A DNA stretch of 64,000 bases, from assembly GCA_024742815.1 (NCBI GenBank), contig JANSXX010000016.1:1-64000 (forward strand). The letters run 5' to 3'. The number at the start of each line of letters is the position of its first letter. Position 1 is the stretch's first letter. The position numbers and the translations under genes are program-made. The stretch is from HXMU1420-13 sp024742815 (lineage in GTDB: Bacteria > Bacteroidota > Rhodothermia > Balneolales > Balneolaceae). This document shows, piece by piece, positions 44,561 to 53,085 of this stretch. The notes beneath the pieces were generated by a model. That model searched no databases, was not told the DNA's origin, and saw only the letters and a program-made list of their open reading frames with translations.

Positions 44561-45824
44561 CAGTACCATCCGGAATTACAGTACCTTTGGGTACAATAAC
44601 AATTCCATCTCGTATGTAGTGATATTGTCCATCGCTATCTGGTAAATGATCGCCACCTACAATCCGAACATCGTTACCCATACACACATTTTTATCGATA
44701 ATGCAATTACTGATGTAACATCGTTGACCAATTCCCATTGCGGGATTGTCTACAGAGGCGTTATCAATAAATTCTTTGGATTGATAATTATCATTACCCA
44801 TAACTATTGAGTGTTCGATGGTTGTCCCTTTCCCTATTCTTGATCGAATTCCGATCACTGATCTAACCATTCTACTAGCTTCAATAATAGAGCCTTCCGC
44901 AACCAGCGAGTTTTCCAGAGTTGTGCCCATAATTTTAGATGGAGGTAATAATCGAGCACGAGTAAAAATCATGTTATCATTATCGTACACATTAAAAGCC
45001 GGAACAGTATCAGCAAGCTCGAGATTTGCTTCAAAAAATGATTTTATAGTTCCAATATCCGTCCAATAACCACCAAACTCATAACTACTTACCTTAAATC
45101 CTTCATCAAGGGTTTTGGGGATGATTTCTTTACCAAAATCGGTAGCCTCGGGGTTTCTGGCCAATAAATCCAATAAGGTCTTACGATTGAAAATATAAAT
45201 CCCCATTGAAGCCAAGTAATGCTTTCCGGCACTTGCATACGGCTCGGGTACATTTGATCCCCAGTCTTTGAGTTCATCCAACGAAGGTTTTTCAACAAAA
45301 CTGTCAATCATACCATCTTCATTGGTTTTCATGATTCCGAAACCGGTAGCGTCCTCTGCCACTACTGGAATTGTAGCAACCGTTAAGTGCGATTTATTTT
45401 GTTTATGCCGGGCTAACATTTTCCGGTAATCCATTTGGTATAATTGATCACCCGAAAGAATCAGTACATACTTATAGGTATGATTCTCCAAATGACGCAT
45501 ACATTGCCGCACTGCATCGGCTGTACCTTGAAACCAATCTGGATTATCCGCAGTTTGCTCAGCTGCAAGGATATCCACAAATCCACGGCTAAACATATCG
45601 AAATTAAAGGTGTTCTTGATATGCCGATTTAGCGAAGCAGAGTTGAATTGCGTTAGAACATAAATTCTGCGTATGTCTGAGTTCAAACAATTCGATATTG
45701 GGATATCCACCAATCTATATTTACCCCCAACCGGAACTGCAGGTTTCGACCTATGGTCGGTTAGCGGGAACAGTCGTGTTCCTCTCCCTCCTCCTAGAAT
45801 AATCGAAATCACAGAGTCTTTCAT
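44550..45824 (-). CDS. glgC: Glucose-1-phosphate adenylyltransferase
   Basis: The 424-residue enzyme has the nucleotidyltransferase start ILGGGRGTRLFPLTDHRSKP and AVPVGGKYRLVDIPISNCLN, then GGYWTDIGTIKSFFEANLEL and a C-terminal left-handed beta-helix. It makes ADP-glucose for glycogen synthesis. It follows glgA on the same strand with 9 nt between them, so both steps are made together. Confidence 0.95.
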   Translation of the reverse strand: MKDSVISIILGGGRGTRLFPLTDHRSKPAVPVGGKYRLVDIPISNCLNSDIRRIYVLTQFNSASLNRHIKNTFNFDMFSRGFVDILAAEQTADNPDWFQGTADAVRQCMRHLENHTYKYVLILSGDQLYQMDYRKMLARHKQNKSHLTVATIPVVAEDATGFGIMKTNEDGMIDSFVEKPSLDELKDWGSNVPEPYASAGKHYLASMGIYIFNRKTLLDLLARNPEATDFGKEIIPKTLDEGFKVSSYEFGGYWTDIGTIKSFFEANLELADTVPAFNVYDNDNMIFTRARLLPPSKIMGTTLENSLVAEGSIIEASRMVRSVIGIRSRIGKGTTIEHSIVMGNDNYQSKEFIDNASVDNPAMGIGQRCYISNCIIDKNVCMGNDVRIVGGDHLPDSDGQYHYIRDGIVIVPKGTVIPDGTAIQ

Positions 45825-45833
45825 TTTGTCCCT

Positions 45834-47276
45834 TTACTTTAAATTAATTAGTTCTTTGTACATGTTAATATATTCCTTCGCCGAGTTGTTCCATGAGTAA
45901 TCAAGCTTTGCAATTCTTGAAACAACACGTTGTAATTCTTTCTTATCAGCAAATAAATCGATTGCCCGGTTGATGGCTCCTTCAGCTTCATGTAATGCAA
46001 AGTTATCAAATCGAATTCCGTAACCATCGCCTTCACTAATATCTTTTACGGTGTCGATGAGCCCACCTACCGATCGAACGATAGGAATGGTACCATAACG
46101 CATGGCAAACATCTGATTAAGACCGCATGGCTCTACCCTGGACGGCATTAAGATGAAATCGGAACCTGCATACATTTGGTGAGCCAGTTTCTCGTTGTAT
46201 TCCAAGGTTGCATCAAAATACCCAAAATGATCGTTTTCCATTCGGGCAAAAATTTCATGCAGGGTTGGGTCGCCCGTGCCCAGCAAAATGAAATTCACTT
46301 CTTTATCACTGTGCATGAAATGTGATATTAAGTCCGGTAGCAAATCGGCTCCCTTTTCACGTACCAATCTACCAATAAAAGCTACCGTTGGAAGTTCGGG
46401 GTTTAGCCCAAACTGTTCACAAAGCACCGCCTTGTTTTTCTTTTTGCCTGTCTTGATACCTCTAATCGTATAATTATGTTCAATCAGCGGATCTGTTTTT
46501 GGATCCCAAACTTCGGTATCAATCCCGTTAATTATTCCACGCGATTTCGCGGCTTCCTGATTAAACAATGGCTCTAACCCACTTGAACTCTGCCCAAGTT
46601 CTTGCATATAACTTTGTGAAACGGTAGTAATTTGCCATGCACATTTCAACGCTGAGGCTAAAGAATTCAACTGGCCATTCCACTCTAATAATCCATAGTT
46701 ATGCGGAATGAAAGGCGGAATCATTTCGGCATGCATCATACTCTGCTGTCCCTGATACTCTGCGTTATGAACCGTTATGATAGATGGAATATGCTCTAGC
46801 TCATTAAAACGAACACATTGCTTCAGCATAAAAGGCACCAGACCGGTATGATGATCGTGGCAATGAATGATATCTGGTTTATCATGAAAAGTACGAATCC
46901 ATTCTAACGCAGCAATTTGAAAGGATAACGCACGTTCAAATTCATCCCAATAACCATGCCCCGACCATGGATCGATATACACCCCAGGACGATCAAAACG
47001 CCCGGGAATATCAATTACATACAGGGGAAAGCCGAGCTTATTCGTTTTTTCTTTCAGTATGGAAAAGCCAAAATAATCTTGTCCTAAAGGCGCACTCGAT
47101 TCCCAAACCAAATCCCACTCTTGCTCATTGAGCCACGGAGTGCGATACTTAGGCAAAATAACTTCGCAAAACTCGCCATGCTGGTTTAAATATTTTGGGA
47201 GCGATCCAACTACATCTCCCAATCCACCGGCTTTTGCGGCAGGATAACATTCGGCACTGAGATGAATTATATGCAT
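45834..47276 (-). CDS. glgA: Glycogen synthase (ADP-glucose), GT5 family
   Basis: The 480-residue enzyme begins MHIIHLSAECYPAAKAGGLG with the substrate Lys K15 in K-A-G-G-L. The second Rossmann domain shows VAFIGRLVREKGADLLPDLI and EPCGLNQMFAMRYGTIPIV (with the catalytic Glu). It extends alpha-1,4-glucan from ADP-glucose supplied by the glgC product encoded just downstream. Branching enzyme is not in the window. Confidence 0.95.
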   Translation of the reverse strand: MHIIHLSAECYPAAKAGGLGDVVGSLPKYLNQHGEFCEVILPKYRTPWLNEQEWDLVWESSAPLGQDYFGFSILKEKTNKLGFPLYVIDIPGRFDRPGVYIDPWSGHGYWDEFERALSFQIAALEWIRTFHDKPDIIHCHDHHTGLVPFMLKQCVRFNELEHIPSIITVHNAEYQGQQSMMHAEMIPPFIPHNYGLLEWNGQLNSLASALKCAWQITTVSQSYMQELGQSSSGLEPLFNQEAAKSRGIINGIDTEVWDPKTDPLIEHNYTIRGIKTGKKKNKAVLCEQFGLNPELPTVAFIGRLVREKGADLLPDLISHFMHSDKEVNFILLGTGDPTLHEIFARMENDHFGYFDATLEYNEKLAHQMYAGSDFILMPSRVEPCGLNQMFAMRYGTIPIVRSVGGLIDTVKDISEGDGYGIRFDNFALHEAEGAINRAIDLFADKKELQRVVSRIAKLDYSWNNSAKEYINMYKELINLK

Positions 47277-47410
47277 AAATTTATGTAACTCATTTCTATC
47301 GTCTTCGTAATTCCGTTTTGCTTACAAATAAGAAATCTTTATAGATGTTGCAACGTAGTTGCGTAGCTTATTCAAACTTTTATAAAATGATAAAATAGAA
47401 ATCAGGATAC

Positions 47411-48331
47411 ATGGAAATAATTCATTTAGAAGAGGTATCAAAGGCATTTGGTAAAAACAAAGCAGTGAGTGATGTGAGCTTTTCCGTAGAGAAAGGTCGC
47501 ATTTTTGGATTACTAGGCCCTAACGGCGCCGGTAAAACCACAACTATCCGAATGATTAATAACATTTTAGCACCGGATACCGGTTCAATCACCATTAACG
47601 GACAAATAGCCAGCCCGGCTACACAAAAGATGATCGGATATATGCCCGAGGAACGAGGTCTTTATAAAAAGATGAAAGTAGGCGAGCAGCTCCTCTACCT
47701 CACTCAGCTAAAAGGCATGGAAACAAGTGCTGCAAAAAAAGCCATAAATTTCTGGCTCGATCGTTTTGGTGCCTCCGATTGGAAAAAGAAAGAAGTTTCA
47801 GAACTTTCTAAAGGGATGTCGCAGAAAATTCAGTTTATCGCCACCATCGCGCACGATCCTGATATTTATATTTTCGATGAGCCTTTTTCCGGATTGGATC
47901 CAATCAATTCAGAAACATTGAAAGAAGTAATTATCGACCTGAGATCGCAGGGTAAAACGATCCTATTTTCAACGCATCGTATGGAACAAGTGGAACAAAT
48001 GTGTGACGATATCTGCTTATTCAACAAAGGAAAAACCGTACTTCAAGGTGATTTACGCGAAGTGAAATCATCATTTGGAAAAAATACCATCAATTTGGAG
48101 TTCGAAGGCGATGGCTCTTTCCTCGACAAACTGGAAGGAGTTCGCATTAACAACCGATCTACAAACTTTGCTGAAATAAGAGTCTTAAACGGACAAAATA
48201 TGCAGGAGATTCTCCACTTAGCGATCGATCATGCCGAGATTTATAAATTCGAACGGGTTCAACCTTCACTAAATGAGATTTTTATCTCTACCGTTGGCGA
48301 AGATAATCTTAAAAATGAGGAGGTAGCGTAA
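47411..48331 (+). CDS. ABC transporter ATPase (NatA-like)
   Basis: The 306-residue protein has Walker A GLLGPNGAGKTTTIR, the signature ELSKGMSQKIQF, Walker B IYIFDEPFSGLDP and switch His in STHRMEQ. The C-terminal extension (about 220-306) is the DUF4162-type tail of NatA-like ATPases. With the permease gene that follows 1 nt later it forms a Na+/drug-type or protein-precursor exporter. The cargo is unknown. Confidence 0.92.
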   Translation: MEIIHLEEVSKAFGKNKAVSDVSFSVEKGRIFGLLGPNGAGKTTTIRMINNILAPDTGSITINGQIASPATQKMIGYMPEERGLYKKMKVGEQLLYLTQLKGMETSAAKKAINFWLDRFGASDWKKKEVSELSKGMSQKIQFIATIAHDPDIYIFDEPFSGLDPINSETLKEVIIDLRSQGKTILFSTHRMEQVEQMCDDICLFNKGKTVLQGDLREVKSSFGKNTINLEFEGDGSFLDKLEGVRINNRSTNFAEIRVLNGQNMQEILHLAIDHAEIYKFERVQPSLNEIFISTVGEDNLKNEEVA

Positions 48332-48332
48332 T

Positions 48333-49628
48333 ATGGATTTCGGAAAAGTATTTCTGGTTTTAAAGCGTGAATATTTAACAAGGGTGCGCACCAAATCTTT
48401 CATTCTGTCGACCTTGTTAACTCCACTGGCTTTTATTGCCATGATGGCCATCGTGATTTACGTATCTATTTCGGATGGCGAAGTTACACGAACCGTAGCC
48501 GTAATCGATCAAACTGAGGTTCTATATAATAATCTGGAAGAGCTTGATCCGGCTCGATATTCGGATGCAAGCTCTCTCCCGCTTGATAGTGTTCGAGCTC
48601 AAGTGCTGGCAGCCGATGTTGACGGATACATCATTTTAACTGAAGACAATATCAGCTATACCGAAAAACCAACCTTAGTGTACGGTGGAGCCGGTGGAAT
48701 CAGCTTTATCGAATCGGTTGAATCGGATGTGCGACGAGTTTTGAGGGAGGAACGTCTCGCTCGAAGTAACGTTTCTACCGAAGTTCGCGAAATCTTTGAG
48801 ACCCGTTACAATATCGATTCTTTAAAATTAACCGAGGAAGGTGAAGAAGAAGATAATGCTATAGTTGGTGCAGTATTCGGATTCATTCTTGGACTTCTGA
48901 TATTTATCGGGGTATTTGGTTACGGTGCCGTATTAATGCGCAGCGTGATTGAAGAAAAAACCAATCGTATTGTTGAAGTGATAGCTTCATCTGTGAAACC
49001 GATTGAACTGATGACGGGTAAACTATTGGGCATCTGTGTGTTAGCTCTTACTCAGTTTGGTATCTGGATCGTATCATATATCGGGCTTTCGCTGGCAGCC
49101 GCGCCGGTAGCTACCATGTTTGTAGATGCACAAATGAGTAACATTCCGCCGGAAGCAGTAGAAGCATCGGCTTCTTTTGATCCATCGAAATTGGAAGCTT
49201 TTATTGTAGACCCAACCATCTTCCTGTTTTTCTTTGTGTTCTTTATTATCGGCTTTTTGATTTACGCAGGCATTTTCGCTGCAATCGGAGCGGCTGTAGA
49301 TTCGGAGCAAGATACACAGCAATTCATGATGCCGGTGATGATTCCTATTTTCATCGCCTATTTCCTGAATTTACGCGTTATGGAAAATCCCGATTCTACC
49401 ATTGCAGTAGTTGCAAGCATGTTTCCATTAACAGCTCCCATCAACATGATTTCCAGAATTGCAGCAACCGATGTACCGGCATTGCAAATCATCACTTCCC
49501 TATTTTTGATGAGCGTAACTTTTGTAGGACTGATGTGGTTAGCCGCTAAGATTTATAGAGTAGGAATTCTGATGTACGGCAAAAAACCATCGTACAAGGA
49601 ACTTGCTAAGTGGATTCGTCAGGGTTAA
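48333..49628 (+). CDS. ABC transporter permease (NatB-like, ABC-2 type)
   Basis: The 431-residue protein has an N-terminal membrane segment (FILSTLLTPLAFIAMMAIVI), a large periplasmic domain (about 50-175) and five or six C-terminal segments. The motif VLMRSVIEEKTNRIVEVIAS is typical of ABC-2 permeases with NatA-like partners. It works with the ATPase encoded just upstream. A strong terminator follows. Confidence 0.92.
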   Translation: MDFGKVFLVLKREYLTRVRTKSFILSTLLTPLAFIAMMAIVIYVSISDGEVTRTVAVIDQTEVLYNNLEELDPARYSDASSLPLDSVRAQVLAADVDGYIILTEDNISYTEKPTLVYGGAGGISFIESVESDVRRVLREERLARSNVSTEVREIFETRYNIDSLKLTEEGEEEDNAIVGAVFGFILGLLIFIGVFGYGAVLMRSVIEEKTNRIVEVIASSVKPIELMTGKLLGICVLALTQFGIWIVSYIGLSLAAAPVATMFVDAQMSNIPPEAVEASASFDPSKLEAFIVDPTIFLFFFVFFIIGFLIYAGIFAAIGAAVDSEQDTQQFMMPVMIPIFIAYFLNLRVMENPDSTIAVVASMFPLTAPINMISRIAATDVPALQIITSLFLMSVTFVGLMWLAAKIYRVGILMYGKKPSYKELAKWIRQG

Positions 49629-49653
49629 GATTCTGATCAATCAATAGTTTCGA

Positions 49654-49688
49654 AAGTCACCCTGATGCATAGTTGGGGTGACTTTTTT
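49654..49688 (+). terminator. Rho-independent terminator of the NatAB-like operon
   Basis: AAGTCACCC (49654-49662) pairs with GGGTGACTT (49676-49684) and is followed by TTTT. Confidence 0.88.
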
Positions 49689-49745
49689 ATTGATAGACCA
49701 ATTTCGCAATAAGAAGAACTGAGTTTGAATAAAGTGATTACTAGC

Positions 49746-52049
49746 TCAACGTAATTCTTCAATCACAGCAAAGATCATTGCTTTTACTCGTGGATCCATC
49801 TCGTTGAGCATTGCGGATTCCAAAAACTCAACAGCTGCAGTAGAGGATAAGAATCTTGGAGCGTGTTCTGCTGCCCAAAACCGAATTCTCGGGTCGGCAT
49901 CGCTTGCTAAGGCTGTAAGTCTGTCTTGCCAGCTACTTGCATCGGTATCGTAATTTTCAAGAAAATTTAAGGCTGATTTACGGATTTCAATGGGATGATC
50001 GCTTCCGGAATATTCATCGGCAATCGAACGGGCCTCCTCCGTATAGTGCAGGCTATCTGCTTCGGAAATTAGATAAAGAGTTCGAACGCCCACGGTATCT
50101 CTTCGCTGTAAGGTGTTCATGGTAGAAATCAATTCCTGGGTGTTAGCAAGTTGTTGATACACTTGAACACTTGCCCGGAAAACCTCTCCATCTGCACGCA
50201 ATAGTTTCGAGCGAAGGCTCGATCGAACGTATTCGTTTCCTGAATAATTGATTAGTGCTTGAATTGAAGCCAATTGAATAGCTTCTGAATCATTATTCAA
50301 CCCTCTGATAAATTGTTCTTCGGTACCGGTTGCTCCATTGGTGAGTGCACCTAATGCTTCATAAAGTGCTGCAATAACCTCCGGATTCTCCTCAAAATTG
50401 AGAATATCGGTAAGGGCGAGTTGTAGATCAGGATTATCGCGATGTAACTTTAGTTGCTTTGCCGCTTCTATTCTGTTCTCAGGCCGTTCGCTACGCAGTT
50501 GATTCAACAGAAAATATAGAGGCGCTTTACGAATCGTCAAATTATCCAGTGGAAATTCAGTCTCCCTAAATGTGATGAACTCCGTCGTTTCGGGTATAGC
50601 GATTTTCAGTGTGTCAGACTCACCCGTAAATGTAACTTCTTGTTCGGTTACGCTATCGAATTCATGAATCACCATTTCGGTGGCATACAGGTTTTCACCC
50701 ACACCTTGTTCCAATTCGAACAGTAGAGTCAACGCAGAATCGAACTCATCGTATAAGATTTCTACTTCATAAGCTGGCAATACTTCATCGGCTTCACTCT
50801 CATCAACCAAAGATGGTGACGGTTTGAACCAGGAAATTCCTGTTTTTGAATACCAATATTCCGCATAAGCCTCGAAAGCAGTTAAGCCGGAATATTGTCG
50901 CATTAAATCTGTTAAGCTCTCCAGAAGCGTATTTTTGAAAGCCTCCGGTTCATCAGGAAATGCGGCTTGCCATCGATTCCAATGTTGTATGGTCCACAAT
51001 GAATCCGGATTCTGAATTCGCGCCGGTTCATCGTTAATACTAAAATGCAGAGCAGTTGGCAGTAATCCATTTACGCCTTCATTTTTCAGATGGAGATATT
51101 GTTCATCATATTGATATTCACCGAACCACTGTTTGATTAGATTACGTGATAATTGATTGATTGGCTCTCCCAAACGGTCAAATAAGTAAACGGTTCCGGT
51201 ACCGTGCGTCCTTTCCATCCACATATTATCGGGCAACAATACCATATTCAGGCTTTCGTGCGGATACTCGAAACTTAATTCATCCTCGATTTCTTTTTTT
51301 AATCGCGCCGCTTCTACAATAATGGAATTTGCCAAAGCTTGATGCTCTTCACCCGCCCGATGAAAAAGTCTTAATTTTGTAAACCCAGCCGTCATTTCTG
51401 AAATCAGAAAATCACCTACTACAAAACCAATACCCGTTGCATTAATTTCATTCTTTGTGGTGTAATGCACGCGCTTTTTGTTTTCGGTGATTGCCAGTGT
51501 TTCTTCAAGATTGCCGTTGAACATCACTTCCATTTGCAAAGGTATACTCAAATAGGCATCCACAGTAAACTGCTCTCTGGGATGGTCGAAAACCGGAAAC
51601 CAATGTCTGTGAGCCAACGGATTCATCGATGACCACATGTTTCCCATATGATCATTATGCAGCCCGTAATCAGATTGTGATTGCCATTGTATGGTTAACT
51701 CAAACTCCTCACCAGCTGATATTACTTCTTCAAAAAGTACATCCAGCGTATCGCCACGAACTTCAAAATCAGCAGTTTCTCCATCAACCGACAATTCCGT
51801 AATTGAAAGCTCGGCTGCATGCATCGAAAGTACCGACAAATCGATGGCTTTTGCTTTGATGGTGTAGGTTACCTGACCGCTTAGCAGTTTATTCGCAGGA
51901 TCGATATCCAGCCTTAGTTCGGCATGAGAAATATCATAAGGATGAAAAGGGTGATTTTCGTAGTCGAATTGAATTTCTTCGCATGATTGTACAAGCGAGA
52001 AAGCTGAAAAAATGAAGGTAACTATGTGTAGCGAGAGCGATCTGATCAT
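49746..52049 (-). CDS. M1-peptidase-like lipoprotein lacking the zinc site, with HEAT-like tail
   Basis: The 767-residue lipoprotein (lipobox SLVQSC, C23) has an M1 aminopeptidase N-terminal beta-domain (about 30-210) and a catalytic-domain-like part (about 210-460). At the zinc-binding place the M1 pattern HExxHQWFG reads R302-N-L-I-K-Q-W-F-G310, while the downstream N-E-G Glu (E324) is still there. The GxMEN exopeptidase motif is not seen either; M-W-M-E-R-T-H-G-T-G stands there. Residues about 530-767 form HEAT/armadillo-like helical repeats (PEVIAALYEALGALTNGAT). It is probably a binding or scaffold protein. The start overlaps the stop of the phosphatase gene upstream by 1 nt. Confidence 0.82.
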   Translation of the reverse strand: MIRSLSLHIVTFIFSAFSLVQSCEEIQFDYENHPFHPYDISHAELRLDIDPANKLLSGQVTYTIKAKAIDLSVLSMHAAELSITELSVDGETADFEVRGDTLDVLFEEVISAGEEFELTIQWQSQSDYGLHNDHMGNMWSSMNPLAHRHWFPVFDHPREQFTVDAYLSIPLQMEVMFNGNLEETLAITENKKRVHYTTKNEINATGIGFVVGDFLISEMTAGFTKLRLFHRAGEEHQALANSIIVEAARLKKEIEDELSFEYPHESLNMVLLPDNMWMERTHGTGTVYLFDRLGEPINQLSRNLIKQWFGEYQYDEQYLHLKNEGVNGLLPTALHFSINDEPARIQNPDSLWTIQHWNRWQAAFPDEPEAFKNTLLESLTDLMRQYSGLTAFEAYAEYWYSKTGISWFKPSPSLVDESEADEVLPAYEVEILYDEFDSALTLLFELEQGVGENLYATEMVIHEFDSVTEQEVTFTGESDTLKIAIPETTEFITFRETEFPLDNLTIRKAPLYFLLNQLRSERPENRIEAAKQLKLHRDNPDLQLALTDILNFEENPEVIAALYEALGALTNGATGTEEQFIRGLNNDSEAIQLASIQALINYSGNEYVRSSLRSKLLRADGEVFRASVQVYQQLANTQELISTMNTLQRRDTVGVRTLYLISEADSLHYTEEARSIADEYSGSDHPIEIRKSALNFLENYDTDASSWQDRLTALASDADPRIRFWAAEHAPRFLSSTAAVEFLESAMLNEMDPRVKAMIFAVIEELR

Positions 52050-52825
52050 TAACTTTTGTGAGCTTCGAGTATTTTTAGAACTTGAGGATAAAGAGCTTTA
52101 TTCGTTGAAAATCCATTACCGGAATGAATCGTTTCTACTCCGTTTTTATCACTAAAGATCCCACCAGCTTCTTTAAGAACCGGCAACAGAGCAGCGGCAT
52201 CCCAGATATTCAATTCCGGATCAAACATAATATCAGCACGACCGATTGCTACCATCATGTGCCCGTATGCATCTCCCCATGTTCTATGCAATTTAGTTTC
52301 CGTCATTAACTGCTGAAATTCTTCTTCCATACCGCAGTCTCTAAACCGACGAATTTCTGTAACAAGAAAAGTTGCTTCATCCATATTTTCAGTATTTCTT
52401 ACCGAGATGGGTTCACCGTTTAACGTAGCTCCTTCTCCTATTCCTGCAGCGCAAAGTTCATCGAGAGCAGGTGCATTAATTACCCCAACTACCGGTTCAT
52501 TATCTATCATAATTCCAATTAACGTGGTGTAGAACGGCACACCGTGGATGAAAGATTTTGTACCATCAATCGGATCAAGTACCCATTGAATATTACTTTG
52601 CTCATTGGTACGACCAAATTCCTCACCAATAATGCCATGGTCTGGATATCGCTTTAAAATCTCTTCTCTGATAATTTGTTCGGTTTCGCGATCGGCAATG
52701 GTAACCGGAGAGTCATCGGCTTTGCTGATAACTTCGAAATCTTTTTTAAAGTACTTGAGTGTATGTTGCCCGCCGATGTATGCAATTTCCTTTGCAGCTT
52801 CAAGAAGCTCTTTAATGTCTGCCAT
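52049..52825 (-). CDS. Inositol-monophosphatase-family phosphatase (histidinol-phosphatase-like)
   Basis: The 258-residue enzyme keeps the metal-binding residues of the family: E68 in GEEFG, the motif WVLDPIDGTKSF (D84, D87) and the C-terminal W-D-A-A-A Asp. The pattern P-V-T-I-A-D-R-E-T-E and P-I-D-G-T-K-S-F-I-H-G fits the HisN-type histidinol-phosphatases and related inositol or CysQ-like phosphatases. Its substrate is not certain; no histidine genes are near. It is followed at once by the M1-like lipoprotein gene. Confidence 0.88.
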   Translation of the reverse strand: MADIKELLEAAKEIAYIGGQHTLKYFKKDFEVISKADDSPVTIADRETEQIIREEILKRYPDHGIIGEEFGRTNEQSNIQWVLDPIDGTKSFIHGVPFYTTLIGIMIDNEPVVGVINAPALDELCAAGIGEGATLNGEPISVRNTENMDEATFLVTEIRRFRDCGMEEEFQQLMTETKLHRTWGDAYGHMMVAIGRADIMFDPELNIWDAAALLPVLKEAGGIFSDKNGVETIHSGNGFSTNKALYPQVLKILEAHKS

Positions 52826-52932
52826 GTTGAATAGTTCGTTTTTAAGTGAGTGAATGAGTGACAGCCTTAAAATTAAGCAATCTGAATACGAACTATGAAG
52901 TTAATTTCGGTAGATTAAAAATTCATAGCCAT

Positions 52933-52966
52933 AAAAAAAGGGCACGCCGTTCAAAGCCTACCCTTT
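52933..52966 (-). terminator. Likely terminator of the VIT/VWA-like gene
   Basis: AAAGGG (52937-52942) and CCCTTT (52961-52966) form a stem with inner pairing (one mismatch). On the minus strand a run of seven T follows. It lies about 120 nt past the gene stop. Confidence 0.65.
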
Positions 52967-53085
52967 GGTTAATAGAGGTATTTTTAGAAAGCGATCACAG
53001 CTTCTAATACCTTACAAAACTATCTATTGCTCAACTACAGGGTAGGTTTTATAGATGAAGAAAGTGTGAAGAACGTACCTTATAT

